Shown: positions 41,286-49,467, counted from the first letter of the stretch. The stretch: DNA of 64,000 bases from Streptomyces aurantiogriseus (GCF_014649375.1 NZ_BMSX01000002.1:610295-674294); one strand, 5' to 3'. Notes: generated by a model from the letters alone, not told the origin. A program made the numbers and translations.

Positions 41286-41741
41286 TCAGCCGCCCGCCGG
41301 AAGGATCATGCAGGTCGTGGTCGCGTGCGCGATGAGCCTGCCCTGCTCGTCGAGGACCTTGCCGTCGGCGGTGGCGGTGCGGCGGCCCGCGTGGATCACG
41401 GTGCCTTCGGCGGTGAGGGTCTGCCCGTCGGTACTGGCCGCCCGTATGTAGTTCACCTTCAGTTCCAGCGTGGTGTAGCCGGTGCCCGCGGGGAGGGTGG
41501 TGTGGACCGCGCAGCCCAGGGCCGAGTCGAGCAGGGTGGCGGCGATGCCGCCGTGCACGGTGCCGAGGGGGTTGGCGAAGTCGGGGCGGGTGTCGAGCGA
41601 GACCACCACGCGGCCGTGCTCCACCTCGTCGAAGCGCATCCCGAGCAGCCGCCCGATGGACGGCACGTCGCTCAGGCGCCCGGCCTTGACGAGCCGCAGG
41701 AGGTCGAGGCCGGACAGGGAGGTGAGGTCGGTGGTGCTCAA
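41286..41741 (-). CDS. PaaI-family hotdog thioesterase
   Basis: A 151-residue hotdog-fold protein of the PaaI/DUF4442-like thioesterase group: NPLGTVHGGIAATLLDSALGCAV is the catalytic HGG motif region, followed by TTLELKVNYIRAA. It hydrolyses acyl-CoA or aryl-CoA thioesters. The start is TTG 41741, with AAGGAAC six bases upstream. It follows the enoyl-CoA hydratase gene by 64 bases on the same strand, and the two may act on the same acyl-CoA. Confidence 0.9.
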   Translation of the reverse strand: MSTTDLTSLSGLDLLRLVKAGRLSDVPSIGRLLGMRFDEVEHGRVVVSLDTRPDFANPLGTVHGGIAATLLDSALGCAVHTTLPAGTGYTTLELKVNYIRAASTDGQTLTAEGTVIHAGRRTATADGKVLDEQGRLIAHATTTCMILPAGG

Positions 41742-41805
41742 GCGGGTTCCTTTCGAAGCGGCCCCTGGGGCAGGGGTCTGCAGGAGGGGCCTGGTGTGCG
41801 GGACG

Positions 41806-42480
41806 TCAGTCGCCCAGCGGGTTCGCCGTGTCCCGCAGCGCGGCCAGGACCGGCGCGTACATACGGGACTTGATCGTGCGCAGGGTGTCGCCGGCCTTCC
41901 CGGCCTGCCGCTCGGCGATCTCGAGGGCGGTCGGGCGTACGGCGTCCTCGTCGACCGCGTGGTCGACGATCCCGGCGGACAGCGCGTCGTGTCCGCCGTA
42001 GCGCTGTGCGGTGATCATCGCCTCGGTGGCGGCCTGCGGGTCCAGCCTGGCCTGGATGAGGGCGGACATGCCCGGGGCGAACGGGATGCCGAGGTCGGCC
42101 TCGGGCAGGCACCAGAAGCCGCGGTCGGACCGCATCACCCGGAAGTCGTGGGCCAGCGAGAACATGGCGCCCGCCGCGAAGGTGTGCCCCTGCAGGGCGG
42201 CCACGGTCACCACCGGCAGGGACAGCAGCCGCGCGAACAGTTCGTGGACCGAGACGACGTAGTCGACCTGCTGGTCGGCGTGCGCCAACAGCCAGTCCAG
42301 GTCGAGGCCGTTGGACCAGAACTTCCCCGTGGCCGCGGTCACCAGGGCGCGCGGCCCCTCGGCCTTCTCCACCTCGTCCAGGGCGGCGCCGACGGCCTCG
42401 AGCCAGTCGGGGTGGAAGCGGTTCTCGTCGGCCCCGAGGTCGAGGACGAACACGGTGTCCTGCCGGTCGAGCGTGGGCAT
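41806..42480 (-). CDS. Enoyl-CoA hydratase/isomerase family protein
   Basis: A 224-residue crotonase-fold protein, shorter than the usual 250-260. Oxyanion-hole segments are TGKFWSNGLDLDWL and LQGHTFAAGAMFSLAHDFRVM; the pattern (FWSNGLDL, MRSDRGFWCLPEADLGIPF) matches the plant and bacterial delta(3),delta(2)-enoyl-CoA isomerase branch rather than classical hydratases. GGAG precedes ATG 42480. It is followed by the thioesterase and preceded, with 28 bases between, by a TetR gene. Confidence 0.88.
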   Translation of the reverse strand: MPTLDRQDTVFVLDLGADENRFHPDWLEAVGAALDEVEKAEGPRALVTAATGKFWSNGLDLDWLLAHADQQVDYVVSVHELFARLLSLPVVTVAALQGHTFAAGAMFSLAHDFRVMRSDRGFWCLPEADLGIPFAPGMSALIQARLDPQAATEAMITAQRYGGHDALSAGIVDHAVDEDAVRPTALEIAERQAGKAGDTLRTIKSRMYAPVLAALRDTANPLGD

Positions 42481-42508
42481 GGCGACTCCTTCACACGGGG
42501 CGGGGCCT

Positions 42509-43108
42509 TCAGGACTGGGGACCGGATGAGGACCGCAGCGCGTGGTCCAGCAGGTCGTGGATCTCCGCGGCGGCCGCGTCGAGCGGGGCCGTGCTCTGCT
42601 CGGCCCGGCACAGGACCACCGCGCCCTCGACCGCGGCGACGACGAACGAGGCCAGCCGCCGGCTGCGCTCCTGGGGCAGCCCGTGGCGCAGCAGCAGGGC
42701 GGCGAGCCCGTCCTGCCAGCGGGTGAAGGCCGCGGCCGCCGAGCGCGCGGGCTCCCCGGCCTCGTCGTCGGTCTCCACGGCGACCGCCACGACCGGGCAG
42801 CCGGCCCGGAAGTCGCTGCGCACGAGCCGCTCCCGCCACACCGTGAAGAACGCGTCGATCGCGTCGAGCGGGTCGGGAGCCCGCACGGCGGTCTCGATCA
42901 GGCCGGCGACGAAGTCCCCGGCGAACACGACCGCCTCGTCGATCAGCTGCGTGCGACCGCCCGGGAAGTGGTGGTACACGGAGCCGCGCGGGGCGCCGCT
43001 GTGCGCGAGCACACGGTCGATGCTCACACCGGCTGCCCCGTGCTCGCCCAGCAGCGCGGCGGCACTGGCCACCATCCGCTCACGGCTGTCGCTCCTGCGC
43101 GGGCTCAC
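42509..43108 (-). CDS. TetR-family regulator, LmrA/YxaF type
   Basis: A 199-residue TetR protein: HTH VSIDRVLAHSGAPRGSVYHHFPGGRTQLIDEAV, with the GAPRGSVYHHFPGGR helix typical of LmrA/YxaF relatives, and a C-terminal domain containing GCPVVAVAVETDDE. GTG 43108 was chosen for the GGAGAGG six bases upstream. It heads the enoyl-CoA isomerase/thioesterase set on the minus strand and is divergent from cobK. The palindrome at 43176-43194 is its likely operator. Confidence 0.88.
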   Translation of the reverse strand: MSPRRSDSRERMVASAAALLGEHGAAGVSIDRVLAHSGAPRGSVYHHFPGGRTQLIDEAVVFAGDFVAGLIETAVRAPDPLDAIDAFFTVWRERLVRSDFRAGCPVVAVAVETDDEAGEPARSAAAAFTRWQDGLAALLLRHGLPQERSRRLASFVVAAVEGAVVLCRAEQSTAPLDAAAAEIHDLLDHALRSSSGPQS

Positions 43109-43175
43109 GGGGTGCCTCTCCGACGTCGGTCCGCAGGCCCCTCGGACAGCGCCTGTTCCCACCGGTGAGTGATTA

Positions 43176-43194
43176 TGCTCTATGGCATAGAACA
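43176..43194. promoter_or_regulatory. Operator upstream of the LmrA/YxaF-type tetR
   Basis: TCTATG-G-CATAGA (43179-43191) is a perfect 13-base dyad, with TG/CA pairs outside one mismatch. It is AT-rich against its surroundings and lies 68 bases upstream of the tetR start. Confidence 0.6.
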
Positions 43195-43261
43195 TGCAAG
43201 GGGTCGGCCGCACGGTCCGCCGCCCGTTCCGGCCGGAGCGGGTCCGGCCCGGCCCGGTCCG

Positions 43262-43301
43262 TGGGAACTTCCTAGACTGCCCATGGGAACTTCCTAGACT
43301 G
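43262..43301 (+). promoter_or_regulatory. Duplicated promoter segment in front of cobK
   Basis: TGGGAACTTCCTAGACTG is repeated exactly at 43262-43279 and 43284-43301, 22 bases apart. Each copy carries TAGACT, a near-consensus Streptomyces -10. The second (43295-43300) lies seven bases before GTG 43308, giving a leaderless mRNA for cobK. The first would start a leaderless four-codon frame at ATG 43283 that stops inside copy two. Confidence 0.6.
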
Positions 43302-43307
43302 ACCGGC

Positions 43308-44111
43308 GTGACGGACGGGACGGGGCAGGGGACGGCTGCCGCACGGCGGATGCCGCGCACCGGCGTGGCCGCGCACGTCCTCCTCCTCGGCGGCACCACC
43401 GAGGCCCGGGAACTGGCCGCCGTCCTGGCGACCCGGCCCGGGGTCCGGGTGACCTCGTCGCTGGCCGGGCGTGTCTCCCGGCCGGGGGCGCTCGAAGGGG
43501 ACGTACGGATCGGTGGCTTCGGCGGGGCCGAGGGCCTGGCCGCGTGGCTGCGGGAGCAGCGGGTGGACGCCGTCGTCGACGCCACCCACCCCTTCGCCAC
43601 CGGCATCACCGCGAACGCGGCCCGGGCCGCGGCCGCCACCGGCCGCCCGCTGCTGGTCCTGCGCCGACCGGGCTGGCGGCCCGGCCCCGGCGACCGCTGG
43701 CACCCGGTCGCCTCCCTGGAGGCGGCGGCGGAACTGCTGCCCGGCGTGGGCAGGCGCGTCTTCCTGACCACGGGACGCCTGGGCCTGGCGGCCTTCGCGC
43801 ACCTGGCCGGACTCCACTTCGTCGTACGGTCGGTGGAGCCCCCCGAGCCGCCGATGCCCCCGGACGTCGAACTCCTCCTGGCCCGCGGCCCGTTCACCGT
43901 CGCCGACGAGCTGGCGCTGCTGCGGGAGCACCGCGTCGACGTGGTCGTGACGAAGGACAGCGGGGGAGCGGCGACGGCCGCCAAGCTGACGGCCGCGCGG
44001 GACCTCGGGCTGCCGGTCGTGGTCGTACGACGGCCACCGCTGCCGGCGGGGGTGGCGGTGGTGCCGGACGTCGCGGGGGTGCTGGAGCGGCTGGGGTTCG
44101 GCCGGCCGTGA
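43308..44111 (+). CDS. cobK: Precorrin-6A reductase
   Basis: A 267-residue CobK/CbiJ protein: HVLLLGGTTEARELAAVLA near the N-terminus, RIGGFGGAEGLAAWLREQRVDAVVDATHPFA, LRRPGWRPGPGDRW, and the C-terminal VVTKDSGGAATAAKLTAARDLGLPVVVVRRPP. It reduces precorrin-6A to precorrin-6B with NADPH in aerobic cobalamin synthesis. The GTG at 43308 is preferred because a -10 (TAGACT) sits seven bases upstream; ATG 43350 would remove 14 residues. It is convergent with cobF, so two corrin-ring steps are encoded tail to tail. Confidence 0.92.
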   Translation: MTDGTGQGTAAARRMPRTGVAAHVLLLGGTTEARELAAVLATRPGVRVTSSLAGRVSRPGALEGDVRIGGFGGAEGLAAWLREQRVDAVVDATHPFATGITANAARAAAATGRPLLVLRRPGWRPGPGDRWHPVASLEAAAELLPGVGRRVFLTTGRLGLAAFAHLAGLHFVVRSVEPPEPPMPPDVELLLARGPFTVADELALLREHRVDVVVTKDSGGAATAAKLTAARDLGLPVVVVRRPPLPAGVAVVPDVAGVLERLGFGRP

Positions 44112-44171
44112 GCGCCGGCGGCGGACCGGCCCTGGGTGCGGGAGCGGTCCGCCCGGGTGGTGTACGACCGC

Positions 44172-44945
44172 CTACGCGTCCTCGGGGTTGCGGCGCAGCA
44201 GATAGGTGTCCATGATCCAGCCCTTGCGCTCCCGCGCCTCGGCCCGCAGCCGCTCGATACGGGGGCCGGCCTCGGCGAGCGGCCCGGAGACGAGGATCTC
44301 GTCCGGGGTGCCTATGTAGGCACCCCAGTAGATGTGGACGTCCTCCTCCGCGTACCGCCGGAAGGTCTGATGGGCGTCCAGCATCACGACCACGTCGTCC
44401 ACGCCCTCGGGGAACCCCTCGGTGAGCCGCCGTCCGGTGGTGATCTGCACCGGCCGGGCCACCCTGTTCAGTCCCGTCCGGTGCCGGGCGACGAGCGCCG
44501 AGACACTGCTGATCCCCGGCACGACCTCGTACTCGAACGCCACCGCGCCCCGCGCCAGCACCTCCTCCAGGATCCCCAGCGTGCTGTCGTACAGCGCCGG
44601 GTCACCCCACACCAGGAAGGCGCCGCTCTCGTCCTCGCCGAGCTCCTCGGCGATCAGCCGCTCGTAGATCCCCGCCCGGGCGCTGCGCCAGTCGCCGACG
44701 GCGGGGGAGTAGGCCGCGCCGCCCGCGCCGCGGTCCCGCTCGGGATCGCGGGCCTCCACGACCCGGTACGTCCCCTCCGGTATGTGCGCTTCCAGCATGT
44801 CCCGGCGCAGCCGCGTGAGGTCGCTCTTCACCTCGCCCTTGTCCAGGACGAAGAACACGTCCGTGCTCCGCAGCGCCTTGACGGCCTGCAGGGTCAGATG
44901 GTCGGGGTCGCCCGCACCGATGCCGATGACATGAATCTTTCGCAC
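44172..44945 (-). CDS. cobF: Precorrin-6A synthase (deacetylating)
   Basis: A 257-residue tetrapyrrole methylase: KIHVIGIGAGDPDHLTLQAV, FLVWGDPALYDSTLGILEE and VVPGISSVSALVARH are the SAM-binding signatures, and the DGE-like DVFFVLDKGEVKSDL is typical of CobF. It methylates precorrin-5 at C-1 with loss of acetate in the aerobic cobalamin pathway. The GTG 44945 follows CAGACT at seven bases on the minus strand, the same arrangement as cobK, so both may be leaderless. The rest of the cob genes are not in the window. Confidence 0.92.
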   Translation of the reverse strand: MRKIHVIGIGAGDPDHLTLQAVKALRSTDVFFVLDKGEVKSDLTRLRRDMLEAHIPEGTYRVVEARDPERDRGAGGAAYSPAVGDWRSARAGIYERLIAEELGEDESGAFLVWGDPALYDSTLGILEEVLARGAVAFEYEVVPGISSVSALVARHRTGLNRVARPVQITTGRRLTEGFPEGVDDVVVMLDAHQTFRRYAEEDVHIYWGAYIGTPDEILVSGPLAEAGPRIERLRAEARERKGWIMDTYLLRRNPEDA

Positions 44946-44952
44946 GACCCCG

Positions 44953-44958
44953 AGTCTG
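44953..44958 (-). promoter_or_regulatory. -10 element of leaderless cobF transcript
   Basis: CAGACT on the minus strand, seven bases before the GTG at 44945; it differs from the cobK -10 only at the first base. Confidence 0.35.
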
Positions 44959-45000
44959 CCGTACGCCACTGACAGTGACCGGGCCGGGTGCCGACGCAGC

Positions 45001-45065
45001 CGCCGGGTGTCAGCGCGGTCGCGGTGCCGCCGCGGTCGCCGGGTGTCAGCGCAGTCGCGGTGCCG
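45001..45065. repeat. 36-bp tandem repeat crossing the DUF309 stop codon
   Basis: CGCCGGGTGTCAGCGC and its continuation (29 bases in all) occur at 45001-45029 and 45037-45065, 36 bases apart, with one mismatch. The second contains the DUF309 stop (45046-45048, TCA on the plus strand); the first is the downstream duplicate and keeps the same TCA. Confidence 0.9.
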
Positions 45066-45567
45066 ACGCCCGCGCGTCCACCACCGCGCCGGTCCGCTCC
45101 ACGTCCTCCGCCAGCTCCCGCGCCCAGTCGGCCAGCCCCGCGAGATCCATCCCGTACGGACGCCACTGCCCACCGCCCGCCGCCCACTCCTGCACGGCCC
45201 CGGCGCCGCGCCGCAGCAGCCGCGGCCCGCCCGTGACGTTCCCCCGGGCCACGTGCGTGAGACCCACCGCGAGCTGCGCGAGCCCGCGCCACAGCGTGCG
45301 CTCGGACTCCGGGCCCGACTTCCAGGCGTCCTCGAAGACCTCGTGCGCGTGGAACGGCTTCCCCGCGTCCAGCAGGGCCTGCGCCTCGGCGACGGACTCC
45401 TCGGGCGTCCGGACGATCCCCTCCGGCTGCCGCTCCACCCCTGCCGCGCCGTACGGCAGCGGCCGTCCGAGCCCGTCCCGCGGCCGGGCGTTGCGCGCCC
45501 GCCCCTCGCCGTCCCGGTCCCGTGTGCCGACGGGCCGGCCTGCGCTGCTGCCTCCTGTGCTGCCCAT
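45046..45567 (-). CDS. DUF309 domain protein
   Basis: A 173-residue protein with a Gly/Arg-rich N-terminal ~45 residues and a DUF309 helical domain: AEAQALLDAGKPFHAHEVFEDAWKSGPESERTLWRGLAQLAVGLTHVARGN. The HAHEVFEDAWK helix is diagnostic. The function is unknown. The start is ATG 45567. It is followed by cobF on the same strand after 100 bases that contain a 36-bp repeat, and preceded by a convergent-facing tRNA. Confidence 0.83.
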   Translation of the reverse strand: MGSTGGSSAGRPVGTRDRDGEGRARNARPRDGLGRPLPYGAAGVERQPEGIVRTPEESVAEAQALLDAGKPFHAHEVFEDAWKSGPESERTLWRGLAQLAVGLTHVARGNVTGGPRLLRRGAGAVQEWAAGGGQWRPYGMDLAGLADWARELAEDVERTGAVVDARASAPRLR

Positions 45568-45665
45568 ACGGCGATTGTCCCGCGCCGGTGCCCCCTTCGG
45601 CGCACCGCCCGGTGTGGGGTAAAGTGCTGTTCGCGCGATCACGCGGGATTCCGCGGGAAGCGCAC

Positions 45666-45739
<74 letters not shown>

Positions 45740-45743
45740 CGGT

Positions 45744-45771
45744 GCGAAGGGTCTTCGCAGGCGAGAGCCTG
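45744..45771 (+). terminator. Hairpins after the second tRNA-Pro
   Basis: GCGAAG-GGT-CTTCGC (45744-45758) followed by CAGGC-GAGA-GCCTG (45758-45771, a GNRA tetraloop). A later CCCTTCTTCGC could pair with the first arm instead. The rest of the 45740-46045 gap shows no clear element beyond the ribosome-binding site of the MFS gene. Confidence 0.5.
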
Positions 45772-46045
45772 TGGGGGCCCTTCTTCGCGTGAACCGGATT
45801 CCGCCGCTCGGGAGAGGCGACCCGCGATCGGTGACCGTGGCCCGTCCCATCCATGGCGTGGATGAGCCGGATACGGGATTCCGATCGCGCAGGGGATGGT
45901 GACGGGCGCCCCGGCAGCCCATAGTCGTCGCTACCCGCACACCGCTGTCCGGATCCGCCGCCGGCGTGCGGCCCTCCCCCGCATGCCGTGCGCCGTCGGC
46001 GCCCGTGAGGCATGCCCGCTCCCTTACTCGTCCCCTGGAGTCGCC

Positions 46046-47305
46046 ATGCCCGGTTCCGTGCCCCCGCCGCCTCCCGCCGCGGTCGATGACACCGCTCCGT
46101 CACCCGTCGACGTGTCGGGCCCGGCCCACCTGCTGCGGGTGACCCTGCTGATGGCGGGCAGCTGTCTGCCGATCCTGGGGGCGGTGCTGATCGCCCCGGT
46201 GCTGCCGAAGATGCAGGACCACTTCGCGTCCAGCCCGGGCGCCAAGGCACTGGTTCCCCTCGCGCTGACCGTGCCCGCCCTGGCGCTGGCGCTGCTGGCC
46301 CCGTTCGCCGGGGTGATCGTCGACCGGCTGGGCCGCAAGCGCCTGCTGGTCGTGGCGACCGTCCTGTACGCCGTGTTCGGCACGGCGCCGCTCTGGCTGG
46401 ACTCCCTGGGCGCGATCATCGCCAGCCGCGTTCTGGTCGGTGTCACCGAGGCCGCCATCATGACCTGCTGCACCACCCTGATCGGCGACTACTACACCGG
46501 TCAGCAGCGGGTGAAGTACCTCGCCCTGCAGACGATGTGCGCCTCCGCGTCGGCCACCGTCTTCTTCGTGCTCGGCGGCGTCGCCGGGTCGGCGGGCTGG
46601 CGCGTGCCGTTCTGGGTCTACGCCGTGAGCCTGGTGCTCGCCCCGCTGATGGCCGCCGCCCTGCCCAAGCCGGTGGTGCACGCGGCCACCGGGGCCGTCC
46701 CGGCCGCGCGCCGCCCGTTCCCCTGGCGGCGGTTGGCGGGCATCTGCGCCCTCACGTTCTTCGGGGCGATGGTCTTCTACACCGTGCCGGTGGAGATGGC
46801 GTACCTGCTGGACGATCTCGGGGTGGAGAACTCCGGTGTGATCGGGCTGGCCACCGCGGTCGCGAGCGCCGCCACCGTGGGCGGAGCGATCACCTTCGCC
46901 CGGCTGAAGCGCTCCCCGGACCCGATGCTGCCCGCGGTCCTCGCGCTCTGTGCGGCCGGTTTCGGAGTGATGTTCCTCGCGGGCAACGCCCCGCTGCTGG
47001 TCGTGGGAGCGGTGATCAACTGCCTGGGCACGGGCATGCTGCTGCCCGCCCTCCTCACCAGCGCCATGTCCCGGCTGGCGTTCGAGGACCGCGGCCGGGG
47101 CACGGGGCTGTGGACGGCGGCCTTCTTCGGCGGTGAGTTCGTCTGCCCGCTGGTGCTGCTCGCCGTGGAGCCGGCGGTCGGCAGTCTGGCCGGTGCGGTG
47201 GGTGTACTGGGGCTCGCCGCCGCCCTCGTCGCGGCGGGGCTGTGGGGAGCACGCCGCCGCGCGGGCGCCGCGGATCCCCGGCCGCTGCCGGAGCAGTTGG
47301 CCTGA
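46046..47305 (+). CDS. MFS transporter
   Basis: A 419-residue major-facilitator protein with 12 hydrophobic segments. The TM2-3 loop motif appears as GVIVDRLGRKRLLVV, and LIGDYYTGQQRVKYLAL and TGLWTAAFFGGEFVCPLVLL fall in later segments. The GDYYTGQQR element is common in DHA1-type drug or siderophore exporters; the substrate is unknown. The start at ATG 46046 has GGAG five to six bases upstream. The stop codon lies in the first unit of an 18-bp tandem duplication. Confidence 0.9.
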   Translation: MPGSVPPPPPAAVDDTAPSPVDVSGPAHLLRVTLLMAGSCLPILGAVLIAPVLPKMQDHFASSPGAKALVPLALTVPALALALLAPFAGVIVDRLGRKRLLVVATVLYAVFGTAPLWLDSLGAIIASRVLVGVTEAAIMTCCTTLIGDYYTGQQRVKYLALQTMCASASATVFFVLGGVAGSAGWRVPFWVYAVSLVLAPLMAAALPKPVVHAATGAVPAARRPFPWRRLAGICALTFFGAMVFYTVPVEMAYLLDDLGVENSGVIGLATAVASAATVGGAITFARLKRSPDPMLPAVLALCAAGFGVMFLAGNAPLLVVGAVINCLGTGMLLPALLTSAMSRLAFEDRGRGTGLWTAAFFGGEFVCPLVLLAVEPAVGSLAGAVGVLGLAAALVAAGLWGARRRAGAADPRPLPEQLA

Positions 47306-47326
47306 GGCGAGCAGTTGGCCCGAGGC
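47291..47326. repeat. 18-bp tandem duplication at the MFS stop codon
   Basis: Two 18-base units (47291-47308 and 47309-47326), in frame with the gene, differ only at the third-last codon: TGA in the first, CGA in the second. The stop of the MFS gene is thus the only difference. Confidence 0.9.
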
Positions 47327-47338
47327 CGCGGAAGCCGA

Positions 47339-47375
47339 GGGGCCGGGGAGCACCGGACGACGGTGCACCGGCCCC
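47339..47375. terminator. Bidirectional terminator between MFS and LysR genes
   Basis: GGGGCCGG (47339-47346) pairs with CCGGCCCC (47368-47375); inside, CACCG (47351-47355) pairs with CGGTG (47361-47365). It lies between two convergent stops. Confidence 0.65.
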
Positions 47376-47399
47376 GTCCCGCGCGCCGCAGGGCCGGGA

Positions 47400-48365
47400 T
47401 CAGTCCCGATCCGGCGTCGGCCCTGCGCCCTGTACGGCGGGTACGGTCTCGTCCTGGCCCCGGCCCATCAGCGCCGCTCCCACCTCCGCCGCTTTCTGCC
47501 GCAGCCAGATGTGGGCCGCGTCCTGGGCGTGCACGGGGTGCCACCACAGCGCCGCCTGCACCGGTACGGCTTCGAACGGGCAGGGCAGGACGCGAACCGC
47601 GGCGGCGCGGACCGCCCTGCGGGCCAGGCGTTCCTGGATCATCGCGATCCGGCGTGTGCCCTCGATCATGTGGGGGAGCAGCTGGAAGGTCTGGACGGAG
47701 ACCTCCACCCGGGGGCTGATGCCGAGCATGCTGAGCTGGCGGGCCGCCGGCGCGTCATAGGGGCGCTGGTAGACGGCCCAGGGCAGCCGGGCCAGCTGGT
47801 CGAGGGTGAGTGCGTCGCCGACCTCGGGGTGGTCGTCGGCGATCATGCAGAGCCAGCGGTCCTGGTAGAGGTCGACGGCGGGGAAGCCGTCGATGACGCC
47901 GTGCGGCATCAGCAGTCCGTCGGCGGTGCTCAGCAGGGCGGCGGCGTTCTCCACGACGGAGGGCGGCGGGTGCTGGAAGTCGAGCCGGATGCCGGGGGCC
48001 TCCTCGTGCACGGCGCGGGCGAGCGCGGTGCCGAAGACGGCCGCGGCGTAGTCCGAGGCGAGCAGGGTGAACTCGCGGGTCTCGGCGGCCGGGTCGAAGT
48101 CGGCCTGGCTGGAGAAGACTCGTTCCAGCAGGTCGCACGCGGTGGCGCTGCGGTCGCGCAGGGCCACGCCGAGCGGGGTCAGCTCGTAGGCGTTGCCGGT
48201 CCGCACGAGCAGCGCGTCGTCGAAATGGCGGCGCAGCCGGGACAGTGCCGCGCTCATCGCGGGCTGGCTCAGTCCGATGCGCTCGCCGGCCCGGGTGACG
48301 TTGCGCTCCTCCAGCAGCGCGCGCAGGGCCACGACGAGGTTGAGGTCCAGTCGGGAGAGGTTCAA
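47400..48365 (-). CDS. LysR regulator of NodD/NahR type, divergent from catabolic cluster
   Basis: A 321-residue LysR protein. The N-terminal LSRLDLNLVVALRALLEERNVT and RIGLSQPAMSAALSRLRRHFDDALLVR are characteristic of the NodD/NahR/LinR branch, whose members respond to aromatic inducers. The start is TTG 48365 with AAGGCGG upstream. It is divergent from the first FAH gene across 121 bases that contain an alternating set of ATCC/GGAT half-sites. Its position makes it the likely activator of the 48.5-56.9 kb gene run. Confidence 0.9.
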   Translation of the reverse strand: MNLSRLDLNLVVALRALLEERNVTRAGERIGLSQPAMSAALSRLRRHFDDALLVRTGNAYELTPLGVALRDRSATACDLLERVFSSQADFDPAAETREFTLLASDYAAAVFGTALARAVHEEAPGIRLDFQHPPPSVVENAAALLSTADGLLMPHGVIDGFPAVDLYQDRWLCMIADDHPEVGDALTLDQLARLPWAVYQRPYDAPAARQLSMLGISPRVEVSVQTFQLLPHMIEGTRRIAMIQERLARRAVRAAAVRVLPCPFEAVPVQAALWWHPVHAQDAAHIWLRQKAAEVGAALMGRGQDETVPAVQGAGPTPDRD

Positions 48366-48392
48366 CGGGCACCGCCTTGCCGGCCGAGAGGT

Positions 48393-48425
48393 ATCCACCG
48401 CATGGATGTAGCGCATCCAAAGGAT
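48393..48425. promoter_or_regulatory. Candidate LysR binding region
   Basis: TGGATG-TAGCG-CATCCA (48403-48419) is a perfect 6-bp-arm dyad, flanked by ATCC (48393-48396) and GGAT (48422-48425) so that ATCC and GGAT alternate four times. The layout suits the recognition and activation subsites of a LysR tetramer. Confidence 0.5.
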
Positions 48426-48486
48426 TGATTTCCGTGATTCGTCGATCGAGGTCAGAGTAGACCGCAACCCAGCGGGAGGACATCTC

Positions 48487-49467
48487 ATGGCAACACTCGC
48501 GCAACCTGCCGGCCCGTTCGCGCTCGGCACGTTCTCGCTTCCGGACGGGGAGCCGTTCCCCGGACTGCTGGCCAAGGGCCGGGTGCTGGACCTCGGCAGG
48601 GCCCTGGCCTGGGCGCCGTCCGGGATGCGCGGCGTGCTGGAGCGGTGGGAGGAGGCCCTGCCCGTCCTGCACACCCTCGCGAACGAGGACGCCCTGGAGT
48701 GGCGCCCGGCGGACGAACTGCGCGTCCACGCCCCTGTCGAGCCGCGCCAGGTCTTCCAGTCCGGTGCCAACTACCGGCAGCACGTGATCGACCTGGAGGT
48801 CGCCCACCGCGCCCCCGACGACCCCCGCACGGTCGAGGAGGCACGCGCCGAGATCGCGGAGATCATGGACCGGCGTGCGGCCGAGGACCTGCCCTACGTG
48901 TTCCTCGGCCTCCCGAGCGCCATCACCGGCCCGTACGACGTCGTCGTCCTCCCTTCCTGGGCGAAGCAGCCCGACTGGGAGCTGGAGTTGGCGGCCGTGA
49001 TCGCCAGGCCCGCCCACCGGGTCTCCGTCGAGGAGGCGCTCGACCACGTCGCCGGCTACACGATCGCCAACGATCTGACCGACCGGGCGACCGTCTTCCG
49101 CCGGGACATGCCGGCCATCGGCACCGACTGGCTGCGCAGCAAGAACGCGCCCGGCTTCACCCCGCTCGGCCCCTGGATCGTGCCCGCCGAGTCGATCGGC
49201 GACCCCGGTGACCTGCGCGTCACGCTGAAACTGAACGGCGAGACCATGCAGGACGAGTCCACCAAGGACATGATCTTCGGGGTGGCGCGGATGGTGTCGT
49301 ACATCTCGCAGACGGCTCGGCTCCTCCCTGGTGACCTGGTGCTGACGGGCAGCCCGGCCGGAAACGGTATGCACTGGGGGCGGCTGCTGCGCGACGGCGA
49401 CGTCATGGAGGGGTCCATCACCGGGCTGGGCGTGCAGCGCACCCGATGCGTCGGGGAAGTCTCGTGA
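48487..49467 (+). CDS. Fumarylacetoacetate hydrolase family protein (1)
   Basis: A 326-residue FAH-family enzyme. The C-terminal FAH domain has metal ligands in KQPDWELELAAVI (Glu-x-Glu) and the conserved NDLTDR and RSKNAPGFTPLGPWIV segments, with LLPGDLVLTGSPAGNG at the end. FAH-family members hydrolyse or isomerise acylpyruvates and 2-oxo-enoates in aromatic breakdown. First gene of the run; CAGCGGGAGGAC gives a strong ribosome-binding site. It overlaps the cyclase gene by four bases. Confidence 0.9.
   Translation: MATLAQPAGPFALGTFSLPDGEPFPGLLAKGRVLDLGRALAWAPSGMRGVLERWEEALPVLHTLANEDALEWRPADELRVHAPVEPRQVFQSGANYRQHVIDLEVAHRAPDDPRTVEEARAEIAEIMDRRAAEDLPYVFLGLPSAITGPYDVVVLPSWAKQPDWELELAAVIARPAHRVSVEEALDHVAGYTIANDLTDRATVFRRDMPAIGTDWLRSKNAPGFTPLGPWIVPAESIGDPGDLRVTLKLNGETMQDESTKDMIFGVARMVSYISQTARLLPGDLVLTGSPAGNGMHWGRLLRDGDVMEGSITGLGVQRTRCVGEVS

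Noticed and set aside
43283..43297. Four-codon leader peptide before cobK
   Set aside because: Too short and without a ribosome-binding site to annotate as a gene; it is only a by-product of the duplicated promoter and is mentioned there.
43109..43307. Cobalamin riboswitch upstream of cobK
   Set aside because: There is no room for a leader, as the -10 lies seven bases from the start, and no B12-box-like sequence is seen.
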